Assembly: GCF_905475345.1 (NCBI RefSeq)
Contig: NC_066586.1
Span: forward strand, 6,110,900 to 6,174,899
Direction of reading: 5' to 3'
DNA length: 64,000 nt
Source: Vespula vulgaris
Lineage: Eukaryota > Arthropoda > Insecta > Hymenoptera > Vespidae
Positions 28,640 through 40,668 of the stretch are shown piece after piece. Both the position numbers and the translations under genes were made by a program. Under the pieces are notes generated by a model. That model had not been told where the DNA came from. It saw only the letters and a list, made by a program, of their open reading frames with translations, and searched no databases. The number at the start of each line of letters is the position of its first letter. Position 1 is the first letter of the stretch.

Positions 28640-29170
28640 TCGGGTGAGCGTGCGAGCGAGCAAGCGAGCGAGCGAGCGAGCGCGAACGGCCGAGCGCGCC
28701 GGTCGAGTGGGTCTAAGCGGCCGTGAGGACCTCTCCAGGAGTACCCGACAGTCCTCTCCATTCATTCATCCATCCATCCACCCATCCATCCATCCATCCG
28801 AGGAAGCGAGCGAGCTAGCAAGCGAGCGAGCGAACGTGCGAACGCGCGAGCGAACGAACGAACGAACGAACGAACGAACGAACGAACGAACGAACGAACG
28901 AACCAGCCAGCCATCTAGCCAGCCAGAAAATCAACCAGCCAGCCAGCCAGCCAGCCAGCCCGCCAGTGAACCAACGAACAAAGTGTCAAGGCAAGACGAG
29001 GCGAGAGCCGGCTCAAGCCGGGTTAAGAAGCCGAGTCGAGTCTAGCCAGCGAGAGTCATTCAATCCATCCATCCATCCATCCAACCATCCAACCAACCAA
29101 CCAACCAACCAACCAACCAACCAACCAGCTGGTCAACCAGCCAGCTATTCATCCAGCCATCTATCCATCC
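28640..29170 (+). repeat. Mosaic of tetranucleotide tandem repeats upstream of scro
   Basis: Successive blocks are (GAGC)n at about 28640-28690, (CATC)n at about 28763-28800, (GAGC)n then (GAAC)n at about 28800-28902, (CAGC)n at about 28902-28965, (CATC)n at about 29058-29090, (CAAC)n at about 29085-29128 and mixed CAGC/CATC to 29170. Units differ by single substitutions and nearly always keep a four-base period. Open reading frames through the blocks are composition artefacts. Confidence 0.9.
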
Positions 29171-29547
29171 ATAGAGCTGCTGCTCCTCTTCTAGCGAGGA
29201 GGAAGGTGGAGGCAAAGAGCAGAGTGGTGTACATCTACAGAGGGTCGAAGGACTCGAAGAGGGCCGCGAGTGATTTCAGTCGGTCGGCGGCCGGCCTTGC
29301 CGGCCACTCTGCTCCCTCCTCGGCCGCCGACCGTCGCGTTGTATCGCGTCGCGTCGCGAGTGAGTGTGCGAGTGCTCGCGTTACCGTTTGCCATCCGTCG
29401 TCCGGAAAGGGCCGACGACGGCATGGCGACGGTGAGAACAAACGATCGGTCAACGATCGGTCCGCGCGCAAACTTTTTGCCGTCATCGACGTCATTGTCG
29501 TCGTCGTCGTCGAGGTGAACGGCGTCTAGAGGTGAACGCCGTCGTGA

Positions 29548-29730
29548 ATGCGTAGAAAAGGAAAATGTGCCGAGTGTCGTCGAGCCGAGGAGTCAGTGAG
29601 TGACGCCGATAGCGTGTTTTCGCGCGCGCGAGGGATCACCGTCGCGAGGATTACCGCGAGGATTACCGCCTCCGAGGTGAGCCGCTGCCCGCCGGCGAGC
29701 GTGGCAGCAGCTACGGTACCGTCGCGATAG
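29548..29730 (+). other. Upstream open reading frame candidate in scro 5' leader
   Basis: An ATG at 29548 opens a 60-codon frame ending at 29730, and a second, seven-codon frame runs 29792-29815. Both lie before the scro ATG (29880) and would dampen scro translation if the leader includes them. Whether the mRNA contains this stretch is not known from sequence alone. Confidence 0.3.
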
Positions 29731-29879
29731 ATCGCTATCCATCATCCGCTTCCTCCTCCTCCGCCTCCTCTTCCTCCTTTTACTACTCCTCATGTCGCGC
29801 CGTTTTCGCGACTAGCACCGGCCTCACGATTCCGCGAAGCACGAGCTTCAAGTATTTCGACGGCGTCGGGCTCGCCGAG

Positions 29880-29984
29880 ATGAGCGGTGGCAGCGGCGGC
29901 GGCGGCGGAGCTAGCGGTGCCAGCGGAAACGGCGCCGGGAATCAGGCGAGCGGAAATGCGACTACCTATCATCAGCATCAACAA

Positions 29985-30019
<35 letters not shown>

Positions 30020-31061
30020 ACAGCAGCAACAACAACAACAACAACAACAGCAGCAGCAGCAGCAGCAACAACAACAACAGACGCAGCTAGAACAGGCGAG
30101 TCTCCTGCCGGATTTGAACAGCATCGATCTAGCGATAAGTCTCTCGCCGAAGCAACACTCATCGCACGTGCAGGCCGGGGGCGGCGCTCACACGACGCCG
30201 TTCAGCGTGACCGACATCCTCTCGCCGATGGAGGAGTCCTATAGAAAGTTCGATCTCGTGGCAGCGGCTGCGGCGGTCGGAGTCGGCGTTGGCGTCGGAG
30301 TAGGCGTCGTTAGCCACCCCCAGGGCTCGCCGTACGGTAACGCCTGCGGCGCGAGAGTCGCCGGTAACACCGGAAGTTCGAGCGCGAGCAGCGGGAGTCC
30401 GCCGCTCCACGGCGGCTCGACGCCCGGCGGTAGCACGCCCGGTCCTGTTACCGGGAGCGCCGGGAACGGTAGCGCCGGTACCGCCGGCACCGCCGGAACT
30501 GCCGCCGGTGCCGGAGCCGGAGGTGCGGCCGGTGGGAGCGCCGCTGGGACACCCGGTATGACCGCCATGGGTAATCCTTACGCCACGATGCAGCTCACCT
30601 CGCAATATCAGTATTGTACCGCCGAACTTTCACCGTACCATCATGCCGGGCCCACCGTCGGCGGTACCGCCACTGTTGCAGATCCCATGAGATCTCACGC
30701 CGTTTCCACTCATCATCATCCTTGGTACGCCCCGGCACCGCCGGCTACCAACGATCCCCGTTTTGCCAGTGAGTACCTACTATCTAACAGTATGCCTTTT
30801 TCCTATGTCCTTCTTTCTGTTTTTTTTTGTTTGTTTTTCTTTCCTCTTTTTTTCTTTATAAGTATCTACTTGAATACGTATATACATGTATTATATTTTT
30901 CTTCGCGCGCGGTGTCGCCTCTCAAAGTCCATTCTCTTTCTTTCTCTCGTATTCCCTCAGACCGACGATCGGAATACTACGAAATCGCGCGCCAAGAAAT
31001 AAATAACGCTAGCTTTATCCGGCCCACAAATTTCGCCTTTCAAGCTTCACAAAAGAACTTT

Positions 31062-31092
<31 letters not shown>

Positions 31093-33388
31093 AGATCGAA
31101 GGACATCGTCCTTCGGACACTCGTTTCTCTCTCTCTTTCTCTCTCTGTATCTCTGTCTCTCTCTCGCACGCGCGACTCTCTTCGTCTCGGCTTAACGGGA
31201 GCCGAGCGACCCTTCCTATCGATCTTTGCCTATCGAGAAGTGAAAGAGCGTATGGGAGATTTTAGTTAAACAAATAAGCTCCGGTATCCTCGAGTAAAAG
31301 GGAGACTTAAGTCGAGGATACCGTACCTCGAGCACATCTCGCCGAAATTCGATTTTCTATAAACCCAAATGCACGGTGGACCTTCTCGAAAGTAAGTATG
31401 TTTAATTGAGTGGGCGCACGAATATTCCTTTGTTAAGTTTATCGAAAAAAAAAAGAAATGAATAAATAAGAGCAAAAAGAAGAAACAAAACCCACACGTC
31501 GTCGATCGAATTCCAAAACGTCGATCCGTCCAACGAGCTTTCTACGAACGCGTTGTTCGTTCGTCAACACCGATCTTTCTTTCCTATCGGAGAAGATTTA
31601 TACCGAAACATTCATCCACTGACCCGTCAGTCACTACTTTTGTGTTTCCATTGTTCTCGTTCGGTGTCGATCGGGTCTAGGATAAAAGCTGCCTTTCATC
31701 GTTGCATCGTGAAAAAAAAACGATACGAGCCTGTCGATAGTTTCTCCGTTTATTCGTAATCGTTCATTTTCCACGATTCCAATCGCGTTTCAGTAACCGC
31801 GACGATACATATGGAGATAGGTAATATTTATACGGCTTTGAACGCGTTACAGCTTTTTCTTTTTTTTTTTTTCATTTTTTTTTTCGACGAAAGCAATTGG
31901 AGAAATTCCTTCCATAGGATTTTCGAAGGATCCTTGCGATTTTGATCCTCGCGGTGAACGCGATGATGCAAAACGCGATGAAAATACATTTAACGTCCAA
32001 GCGTAAACATATTCGAGGGTCGTTTGTTCCTGGATTCGAGTGGGCACTTCTCGGTTGTCCTCTTCCTCCTTCGATAAGAGCAAAGAGTAGATAATAATTC
32101 CTGTTGGATATCTCCTCGGACCTCCCGCGTTCTCGCGATGACGCGGCACTTTGTAAGCTGAAATCGTTCCTTTTGTCCGAACGGATGAACGGTCGTGGCG
32201 CGTTCCTTCCTGACAGCTTCTCGCTGACTGACGAGGGACGATCGGCTCGTTGAATTTCAGTAGCTACGATCACGAAACCCATGGGTTTCGAGTTCGTCGG
32301 CTCTTCCTACGAGTATTCCACTTTCGCCGTTCCTTCCACGAATTACAACGAAGGATCTTACGAACGATGACCTTCCACCTTTCGATCTTTTTCATTGAAT
32401 ACTCTTTCAATACTACTACTGTAGAACAAATTTCTATTATATCTCGATATTGTATTCAAGATCGAACGATGAAGCAGCGATATCGAACGAATACGAATTG
32501 TATTACGATTGAAAAAGTTTTATCCTCGATTTCTCCAATATGTTTTGCAGTCTCGCGGCTAATGGGCGCCGCGGCGGCGGGCGCCGGGGCCAATGTGGCC
32601 GGGTGCTCGGTGGGCCAGTCGATGGGCGACGTTACCAAAACCTCTGGCATGGGCGTTGGCGTCGGCGTCGGAATGAACGTTGGCATGGGCGTCGGTACGA
32701 TGCAATTTCCCCTCGCGCAGAGGCGGAAGCGTCGAGTTCTCTTCACCCAGGCCCAGGTCTACGAGCTCGAAAGGCGCTTCAAGCAGCAAAAGTACCTAAG
32801 CGCACCCGAAAGGGAGCATCTTGCTTCCCTCATTCATCTCACGCCAACGCAGGTGAGTACTTACTCTTTAACTTCTTTTTGTTCTCTCTTTTTCTCTCTT
32901 TCTCTTTCATTTTTAACACTTTTCTTCTCTTACTTTAACGTCTTCGACAAATTTCCAAAGAGAGGATATAAAAAAATGTAGGACTCTTTGTTTTCACGAC
33001 GCCTCCTCTATACCGTAGTTTCCGTTATGTTCGGCTCGATTCGACTTGAACTACGCGTAGCTACCTATACGACATGGTACTCGAGCAAGGTACCAACGTA
33101 CGCATGTATGTACCTACCTCTACATACCTATCTACCTACCTATTTACGTATCTACGCTAGTACCGCGCGCCTAACTGCATACCTACTGCCTATAACGCGT
33201 AGGCACATCACCGCGTCGAGGATTAATTGCTGAGAGGAGATTAATTGCCGCAACCAGGTGGTTGATGCTGCACGTACGCGCACGCCTCTCTACCTCTCCT
33301 CCGATCGGATCGATCGACCTCCGACAGGCGTGGGTGCCGTGCCACGCTCTCTCGTGCTTTCCGTCGATGCCTTTTGTTTCTCCCTCAA

Positions 33389-33422
<34 letters not shown>

Positions 33423-34098
33423 AGAGAGAGAGAAAGAGACAGAGAGAATTACGAGGCAACTTCTGCCAAAGAAGTATACCTAGTCGTCGGACGCGCGAGT
33501 CGTGTGAGTACCTACCTCTACGAATCGATAAACTTGACTGCTGCTAATTAGAAAAATCTCTTGGCGCTCTTCTCTCTCTCTCTCGTGCTCGTGCTCGTTC
33601 GCTCGCTCTACCTACCTATATCGAGAAAAAACTCTTGACACTGCACCGTCTAACTGGATTAAGCGTACAATTCATAATGTGCATGCGATAGAAAAGTTAC
33701 GGGAAAAAAATTGTAATTCAAGGCTCCGTCGGAAAAACGATCGATCGATGGAAAAACATATTTCCTGATTTAGGAAATCAATTTGGTAGTTTTTTTGCCA
33801 ACGCATAATTTTCGAGCGGATTCTCATTCGTGGTTTTTTTTTTTTTTAAATCTCCGTAAGAAACTTAAATGGATTATGACGATGACTACTATGGTTCCAT
33901 CGTAACGAGCTATCTCTTCATTGGACAGACAGGTCTGCTTGCCGTCGTCGTCGGTCACGTCGTTGCGACAGTCTGGCAACAATAAATAATTGTTGCGTAG
34001 CTCATTGGTCGCATCCTGCGTTCGTGCCACGCAGAAACGGGCTCTCCCCTCGTTCAGTCTATCGTTCCGTCTGCACTTTGTCTCTTTTTCTCTCTTTA

Positions 34099-34137
<39 letters not shown>

Positions 34138-35336
34138 TTCTCTCTATCTATCTTTCTATCTGTCTCTCTCTCTCCGTCTGTCACTCGATCTCCGGCCTAC
34201 CCACGATCCTTTTAATAAATGCCGACGCGACGACCAACTCGTCCATCCGCCGATGTGCGAACGTTAAGACGTCGAAAGCAATTCTTACGACCATCCGCAA
34301 CGTTTAAGAAACTAAACATGGTTATCTTACCTTTACATTCTCTCTCAGTGGATTTCGTAATTCATCGTCAAAATTCGAATTCCTGTTCGTTCGAGAAACT
34401 ATACAATCGAAAACAATTAGGTGCGTTCGTACGATAGACGCCGTCTCTCGATGTACCGACTCTCAAAGCTCTACTTTGGAAACTATTGACTTGCGAGTGC
34501 GATCGAGAGCGGAATCTCCCAAAGAAGCCTGATTGCAATCAAGCGCGGATTTTGAGCGTACCATGCTCGCGGAACGATGGTACATAAGTTTCGTTAACGA
34601 GTTTCAGACTCTCTCGATGGCACTCGGATCTCGCTGTAGCCATGAATGGCGGCCATGAAGGCCACGAGGAAAACACTACCGAGGGACGGAGAAAGTCTCT
34701 GCCGTGTGATGTACGAGTTAAATGTGGGATAGGATGAGAGGGAGACGATGGAGACTGGGAGCTGCTGGATTTATATACATATACATATATAAATATATAT
34801 ATATATATATTCGTGTGTGTGTGTATGTCTATTTCTTTCTCTTTCTCTCTTTCTCTCTCTCGCTTTCGCTCTGTGCACATCTATGTATTATACGTAGGTA
34901 TATAGAACAGACTCTTGAACTTCTGGAGACAAATAGAAGCTAAACGAGCGGCTCGTCCCACAGTAACGATTCGTATTCTGAATGTATGTATAAACTCACA
35001 CGCAAAAACTGGCAACACGCACTAGCGAATGCCTACTAACGATCAGGACTACTTGAAATCTACGTACAAAGTTATATCGTGAATATGCGGAAGAGTCAAA
35101 CAAATTGTTACCAAGTTTGATCGTGAATTTGAAAAAAGAAAACGGATCGATTCGAATAAATTTAGATCCGACTCAGAGAAAGTTTCAAATGACTCGCCTC
35201 GAAATTTTTCTTCGTGTCCGATTTAAATGTAAAATACGAATAGAGAGTAGAAAAAGGGAGAGAGAAAGAGAGACAGAGACAGAGAAAGACTGAGAGAAGA
35301 GAGAAATGGGAAAAAGAGGGAAATAGAAAGAAACAA

Positions 35337-35379
<43 letters not shown>

Positions 35380-35968
35380 GAAAGAGAGAGAGATTTAGAA
35401 AATGCTTTTACACTCACCCCTTTCCGAGCTTACGCGCAGACTTCGCACTCTTCCTTTTCTCTTCATATTTCTTTTATCCTAGTCCATAGAACATCTCTCT
35501 CTTCTTACGTTCTCTTCTCTCTTTCTCCTTCTTTCCTCTCTTCCTCTCTCCCTCTCTCTTTCTATTTCTCTCTCCTTCTTTCTCTCTCTCTTTCGTTCTC
35601 TCCATTGGCGTCTCTTTGACACGGAACACACAGATGCGTCCTTCCATTTTGCGCTTGCATTGTTACTCCAAGTGCAGCCCCCTATTGTTACAATGCCCGG
35701 CCACTCCTGGCATTGTTAGCAGCATTGTTAGTATTATCGCTACTGTTGCGCGGCCGAGTGGCGAATGGAAAGCAGAGGGCCGGCGAGCCAGCTGCTCTCC
35801 GTCGAGTGCCGCATTAGAGGCAAATTACGCTACCTCCGTTTTGGACCACCCTCCCCGTTCATTCCTCTCACCCCGTTCGTTCTTCTCTATTTCAAAGCGT
35901 CGAAAAAAATTGTACCGATCGATCTATCGCCATTTCGAATCATGTGTGTGTGTGTGTGTCATATATGT

Positions 35969-36000
<32 letters not shown>

Positions 36001-37060
36001 GCACGCACGCATAGGTATCTAAGTATTTCATTGGTAGCAAAAAGAATTCGTTCGTACGTAATTCATTTTATACCCGAGGTTCAAAGAATTTTCGGAGATT
36101 AGCGTATTCGCGTTGAAGTCTTAGCTCTTAAACGTTTTTCTTCTATCATTTTTCAAAGATCGTAAACTTCTTTTCATCTTGGACGTCCACCACCATAACG
36201 TTGTACAATTTTAACATGGCACTCAAGTGAAACCCACGATAGTTACAGATCTCGTTAAATCGGGGAAATAAAAATTGAAAAAAAGGAGGAAAACGGTGGA
36301 CGAAAGAAAAATTAATTAGAAGGAACAGGTAAAAGAAGAAAAAGAAAAAAGGAAAAAAAAAGAAGAAGGGAAAAAAAAAGTATAGCGAAAAGTCGAGGGT
36401 CTTTTAGACCCGCCGCTGGTAAACGAAAGGGCGACATTAATTAAAGTGCAACAGCGCGACGGGTATGAACAAAAGTTACATTAATAAAAGCCCCAAGTTT
36501 TGCTCGCGGGAGTACCCGTCTATATGTAAGGAAAAACAAATTTGCCGCGATGGAAGATTTCAAACTGTGCGAGAAATAACACACGTTTATACGCCAAATC
36601 AATTTCTTCGAGCTGACCTTCTTTCGGTCCAGTTCGTGAAATCGATATCACCTTTTGCTATTTCCTATTATTCTCCCTGGCCTTCTCATAACTTCCCCCT
36701 TTGTGAGAAGAAAAAAGATGAAAGAAATCTCTACGATATAAATAAACAAAACTTGACGTGTTACATCCTTATTATGTTTCCGTCGAGAAACGAGGCGAAG
36801 TCATTGAAGTCGAATTGAGAAGCACGAGGAGAACGAAGGAGAGAGAGAGAGAGAAAGGGAGAGGAGAAGAGAAAGAAAAAGATAAATGGAAGACAAAGAA
36901 GGTTGATAGAGGGCTCGTAGAAAGAGAAGAAACGGAAAGAGAGGAACTAAAAAGTAAAGGCAAAGGGTGTTGTAGGGTGAGTTGGAAAAACGCGAGGATC
37001 GTTCGCGCGATTGAGCCTCGAGGATAGTAATCATAATAATGGGTTTGCATACCACCAGAG

Positions 37061-37101
<41 letters not shown>

Positions 37102-39492
37102 CTTTTAGTACGAAGCGCGCGCACGTACAAGGCTATGTCTGGAAACCACCCTTGTGCGTATCAGAAGAGGGATCGAGTCCAGAGAAGAGAGGAAAGCGTG
37201 CTCCGCTTCAATACCGTGCAAACACGCTCGTCGTGTGCCTGTAAAGATCCGCGTAAAGAAGGATTCGATCGGTAGAATCCAAATGCGTCCTCTTTTTCAT
37301 CCTTCTCCCGTTGGATAGGGAGAGATCCTTTCACGCGCGAAGCCAAGGACGCACCAGACGACGAGATATCTTTTATATATATTATATATCTACATATATA
37401 CACGCGCGTGCTTTTAACGACTCTCCAACAGGACGATTCGCAGTCTTCTTTTGGAGACAAAGCTTTTCCAATAACTTTGTTATCGACCATTTTGACGTAG
37501 CTAACTAGTTAGGTACAAACGAGGAAGGAAAAACTTTAATTTCGATGTTGGTATCATTTTTGATATCGTCTTTTTCTTTTCTTTTCTTTTTTCTAACTCG
37601 AAGAAAAATTTATGTTTATTAAGCTTTATGAGAAAAAGAATCATACATGACGAAAGAAAATTTATTCGATAAAGATAAACGAAGTTATTATATTTTATGT
37701 ATGCACGTGTATGGGTATGCATCATCTTTAGATATCTTTCCAACTCGAGGAAATGTTTATGTTTACAACGACAGAATACTGTCTATTTCTCTTCTCGTTG
37801 TATCAGAGGAAGAAGATTTGTCATGGGATCACAATGGAAGTAAAATAGCGTGGAGAGGAGAAAGAGAGAAAGAGGAAGCGAGAGATAGATCTTTAAAATT
37901 GAAAAAAATCACATCTCGGAAACGGTGTCACACGCGGCGATGAATTCGAGAGAGATACGAAATGAAAATTTCTTGGGTGGCGAAATGCGTGCGCTTAATT
38001 GGACGTCCTGCAACGCGTGCGCATATTCGTCGAGTGCACTCACGGCTCCCTCGCATAATAACGCACGCATGAATATGTCGTTGGCTTTTGCGGTCGGGGA
38101 AGAGGACTACCTCGGCTATGGCGTAGACATACCGGCAGTATGTGGCCACCGTAATTGCATTCCTCTTTCTCCTCTCTTTCTCTCTCTCTCTCTCTCTTCT
38201 TCTCTTTTTTTTTCTTTCTTTCTTTCTTTCGTTTCACCGCTGCGTCCACTCGTAGAATGGTCGATTTAAAATTTTATTAAAAACTTATTCGAGCCAGGTT
38301 TCAAGGCTATTATTCGATCATCCCTATTGTAAACTGATTTCATGAATCTTTTGGCATAATAGCCCTACAAATGAAAGCTCAAGGTGAATAGAGATGAAAT
38401 GGATTTTTCATCGATACGTCAAAAATATCGAGTCCTTTTCTGTAACGTCGAAAGAAAGAAGCAAGTCGGTTCGGAGACCCCTTGCTTGTCAAAAGTCCCA
38501 GCGGGTAATCGGTAAGTCATCCCGGCCAATGGCATTGAGTTAAAACAACAAAAGGGAGGCAGAAGCGTGTTTGCTCACGGGCTACCACTCAGCAGGGTCA
38601 ACACGGGACAATTAACAGCTTTAATCATAATTTGACGTTGGTTGATCCCCGGTATTCGCAACTTCATCGCTGCTCGTCTATATTCTCCTAACGAGAGGAA
38701 GCACAGAGGGCACCTAACCACTCGACTTTCGTTTGCACAAATGCCATTTAAGTCCGTATTTCCCTCGCCTTATATCCAATATGATATCCATAGCTATTTC
38801 ACGCTTGTTCTCGTTCCCAATAACCAAATATCATATTTCTCTGTGAATTTTCGAAACTTCTTAAATAACTCGTTTTCTAATGATTCCTAATCGTCGTCAT
38901 CTTCAAAGGTGTGTCGTAGGTAAAAGTCACGTCATTCCAAGTTCTTTCGAAGGAGGAGAATAACACAAGTCTCAGTCTCGAGGCTATAACGAAGCTTCAA
39001 CGAGGCTTCTCCCGGATAATCCTTCGAAAGTTGGTTGCGGAGTGAAATTGCCCGAGGAGTTTAACTTGGATGGAGGGTGCTGCCGTAGCGATGTCGGTGG
39101 TTGTGTTGGCCGTTTCGCGTCAACCCCCGAATGTACGTTCCCGTAATGACGTTACGCTAACTCGATCAATCGTCCACTTTAAGCAACCCCTCTCTGGGCA
39201 ACCAGCACGACCTTGCCTCTATCGTCGAGCACAAGCTCCAACAACTACTCGACGGCACCTGTACTACTCGTATCGACGTGACCCAGACGCAACTCATGAG
39301 CGAGTACATATCTCGTGTCATTCTATGGATCACTCGATGAACCACCATCGAAATTTATCGCCATTCGATCTATGGCGATTTATTTTTTCCGACAGAAACA
39401 TCCAAGAGTCTTAACGATACAAAAGAAAACAAAATGATAATGATGATGATGATAACAACCACAACAACAATAATAATAATAACAACAATAAC

Positions 39493-39537
<45 letters not shown>

Positions 39538-40630
39538 TTCTTATCATGACTTCGTCAAAAATAATCCAACCACAAAGTCGATCGATGAAACGGGTAAGAG
39601 AAAAGCTATTTTGTTGGGCGAGAACCCGAACCCGCTAATATTCAAAGAATTAGACAGACGGTGGTTGCTCCTTGAGATACGGTCCATTGCACCGGTCCCC
39701 TTAAAATGCTTTCATTGCTGCGTTCCTAGCCAACGACAATGGGGTTACACAGGGATATAACGTGGCTTCTGCGAGTTATGTTCGTTCGGGCGAGAGCTAA
39801 CATATACCTACTACGTTAGTTTGTAACATATGGACTCGGCCACAGTAAGCTTGAAAGCTTGAAACTCTTTATTATCTAACTATCTTTTATTATCTTGATT
39901 AATTGTTGTCATCGATGCATAAACAGGTATATAATATATCTATCTACCTACGTATATGGTCAGGATGAAAAAGTATGATGAAGAAAATCTTGGTAAAAAA
40001 GAAAAAGGAAAGAAAGAAACGTTAGAGAGTTTGGCACGAAAACGCAGCGATGAAGGAAGAGAAGATGAAAAGTTTAGGTACGCTCGAGTAAACTCGTACG
40101 GGCTTCTCGTGTTTACCTTCGGCGTGCGCGCGGATCGAGAGCGCAAAAAGGGCACCGTCGAGCAACGGGGGGTCCGACAGCGAGTTTACTTAACACAGAC
40201 AACGGGACGGGGGGCTTAGCTTTAACTTCCGATTAACTTGCGGGTTAACTCTTGCACAGGTAGGTAAATGAAACGCCTTCTAAAAGCGCCTCCGTAGATT
40301 GTGGTGGCCGTCGGTAAAAGAAAAAAAGGCCCGTCTCTCCGAAACCAGACAGAGAAAAAAAGAGAGAAAGAGAGAGGAAGATGCTGCTTTTCTTCTTACT
40401 ACCGAAACGAACCTGCCCGACGGGCTTCGAACTAATTGCCGGAAAATGAGTATTTTATTGCTCCTTTCGAGTCAATCATCTCAAGTTTCCATCCTTTTCC
40501 GACCCTCACAAGGTGACTTCAATAGAATCTTTTTCGAACGATAAGGTGCGTTATTTTCTTGAAAAACTAAACAAGTTTCGATATAGGTATCTTCCTTTAC
40601 GAATTTGCATACATACATACATACATACAT

Positions 40631-40668
<38 letters not shown>

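Larger units (their letters stand above)
27363..29879. promoter_or_regulatory. Divergent mRpS5/scro upstream region
   Basis: These 2.5 kb separate the mRpS5 start (minus strand) from the scro start (plus strand). The first part, to about 28.1 kb, is of mixed composition; a CCAAT box lies at about 27393, next to mRpS5. From about 28.15 kb the DNA becomes strongly GC- and CpG-rich and contains a chain of four-base tandem repeats (28640-29170), most likely the scro promoter and 5' UTR. I cannot place a transcription start. In-frame stops TGA at 29601 and TAG at 29610, with no later ATG before 29880, support 29880 as the scro start. Confidence 0.55.

Noticed and set aside
27743..28765. 340-codon open frame on the minus strand upstream of scro
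   Set aside because: It lies in GC-rich DNA where stop codons are rare, is Arg/Ser/Pro-rich without a domain, and overlaps repeats and several equally open frames on both strands.
28620..29529. Plus-strand frames of 141 and 187 codons
   Set aside because: They are made of period-four repeats (PSIHPSIHPS-, NERTNERT-, QPASQPA-type peptides), the expected translation of tandem repeats, with no separate evidence for a protein.
29790..30605. Antisense polyleucine and Gly/Ala-rich frames
   Set aside because: They are shadows of scro exon 1: the polyglutamine codons read as Leu or Ala/Val on the other frames.
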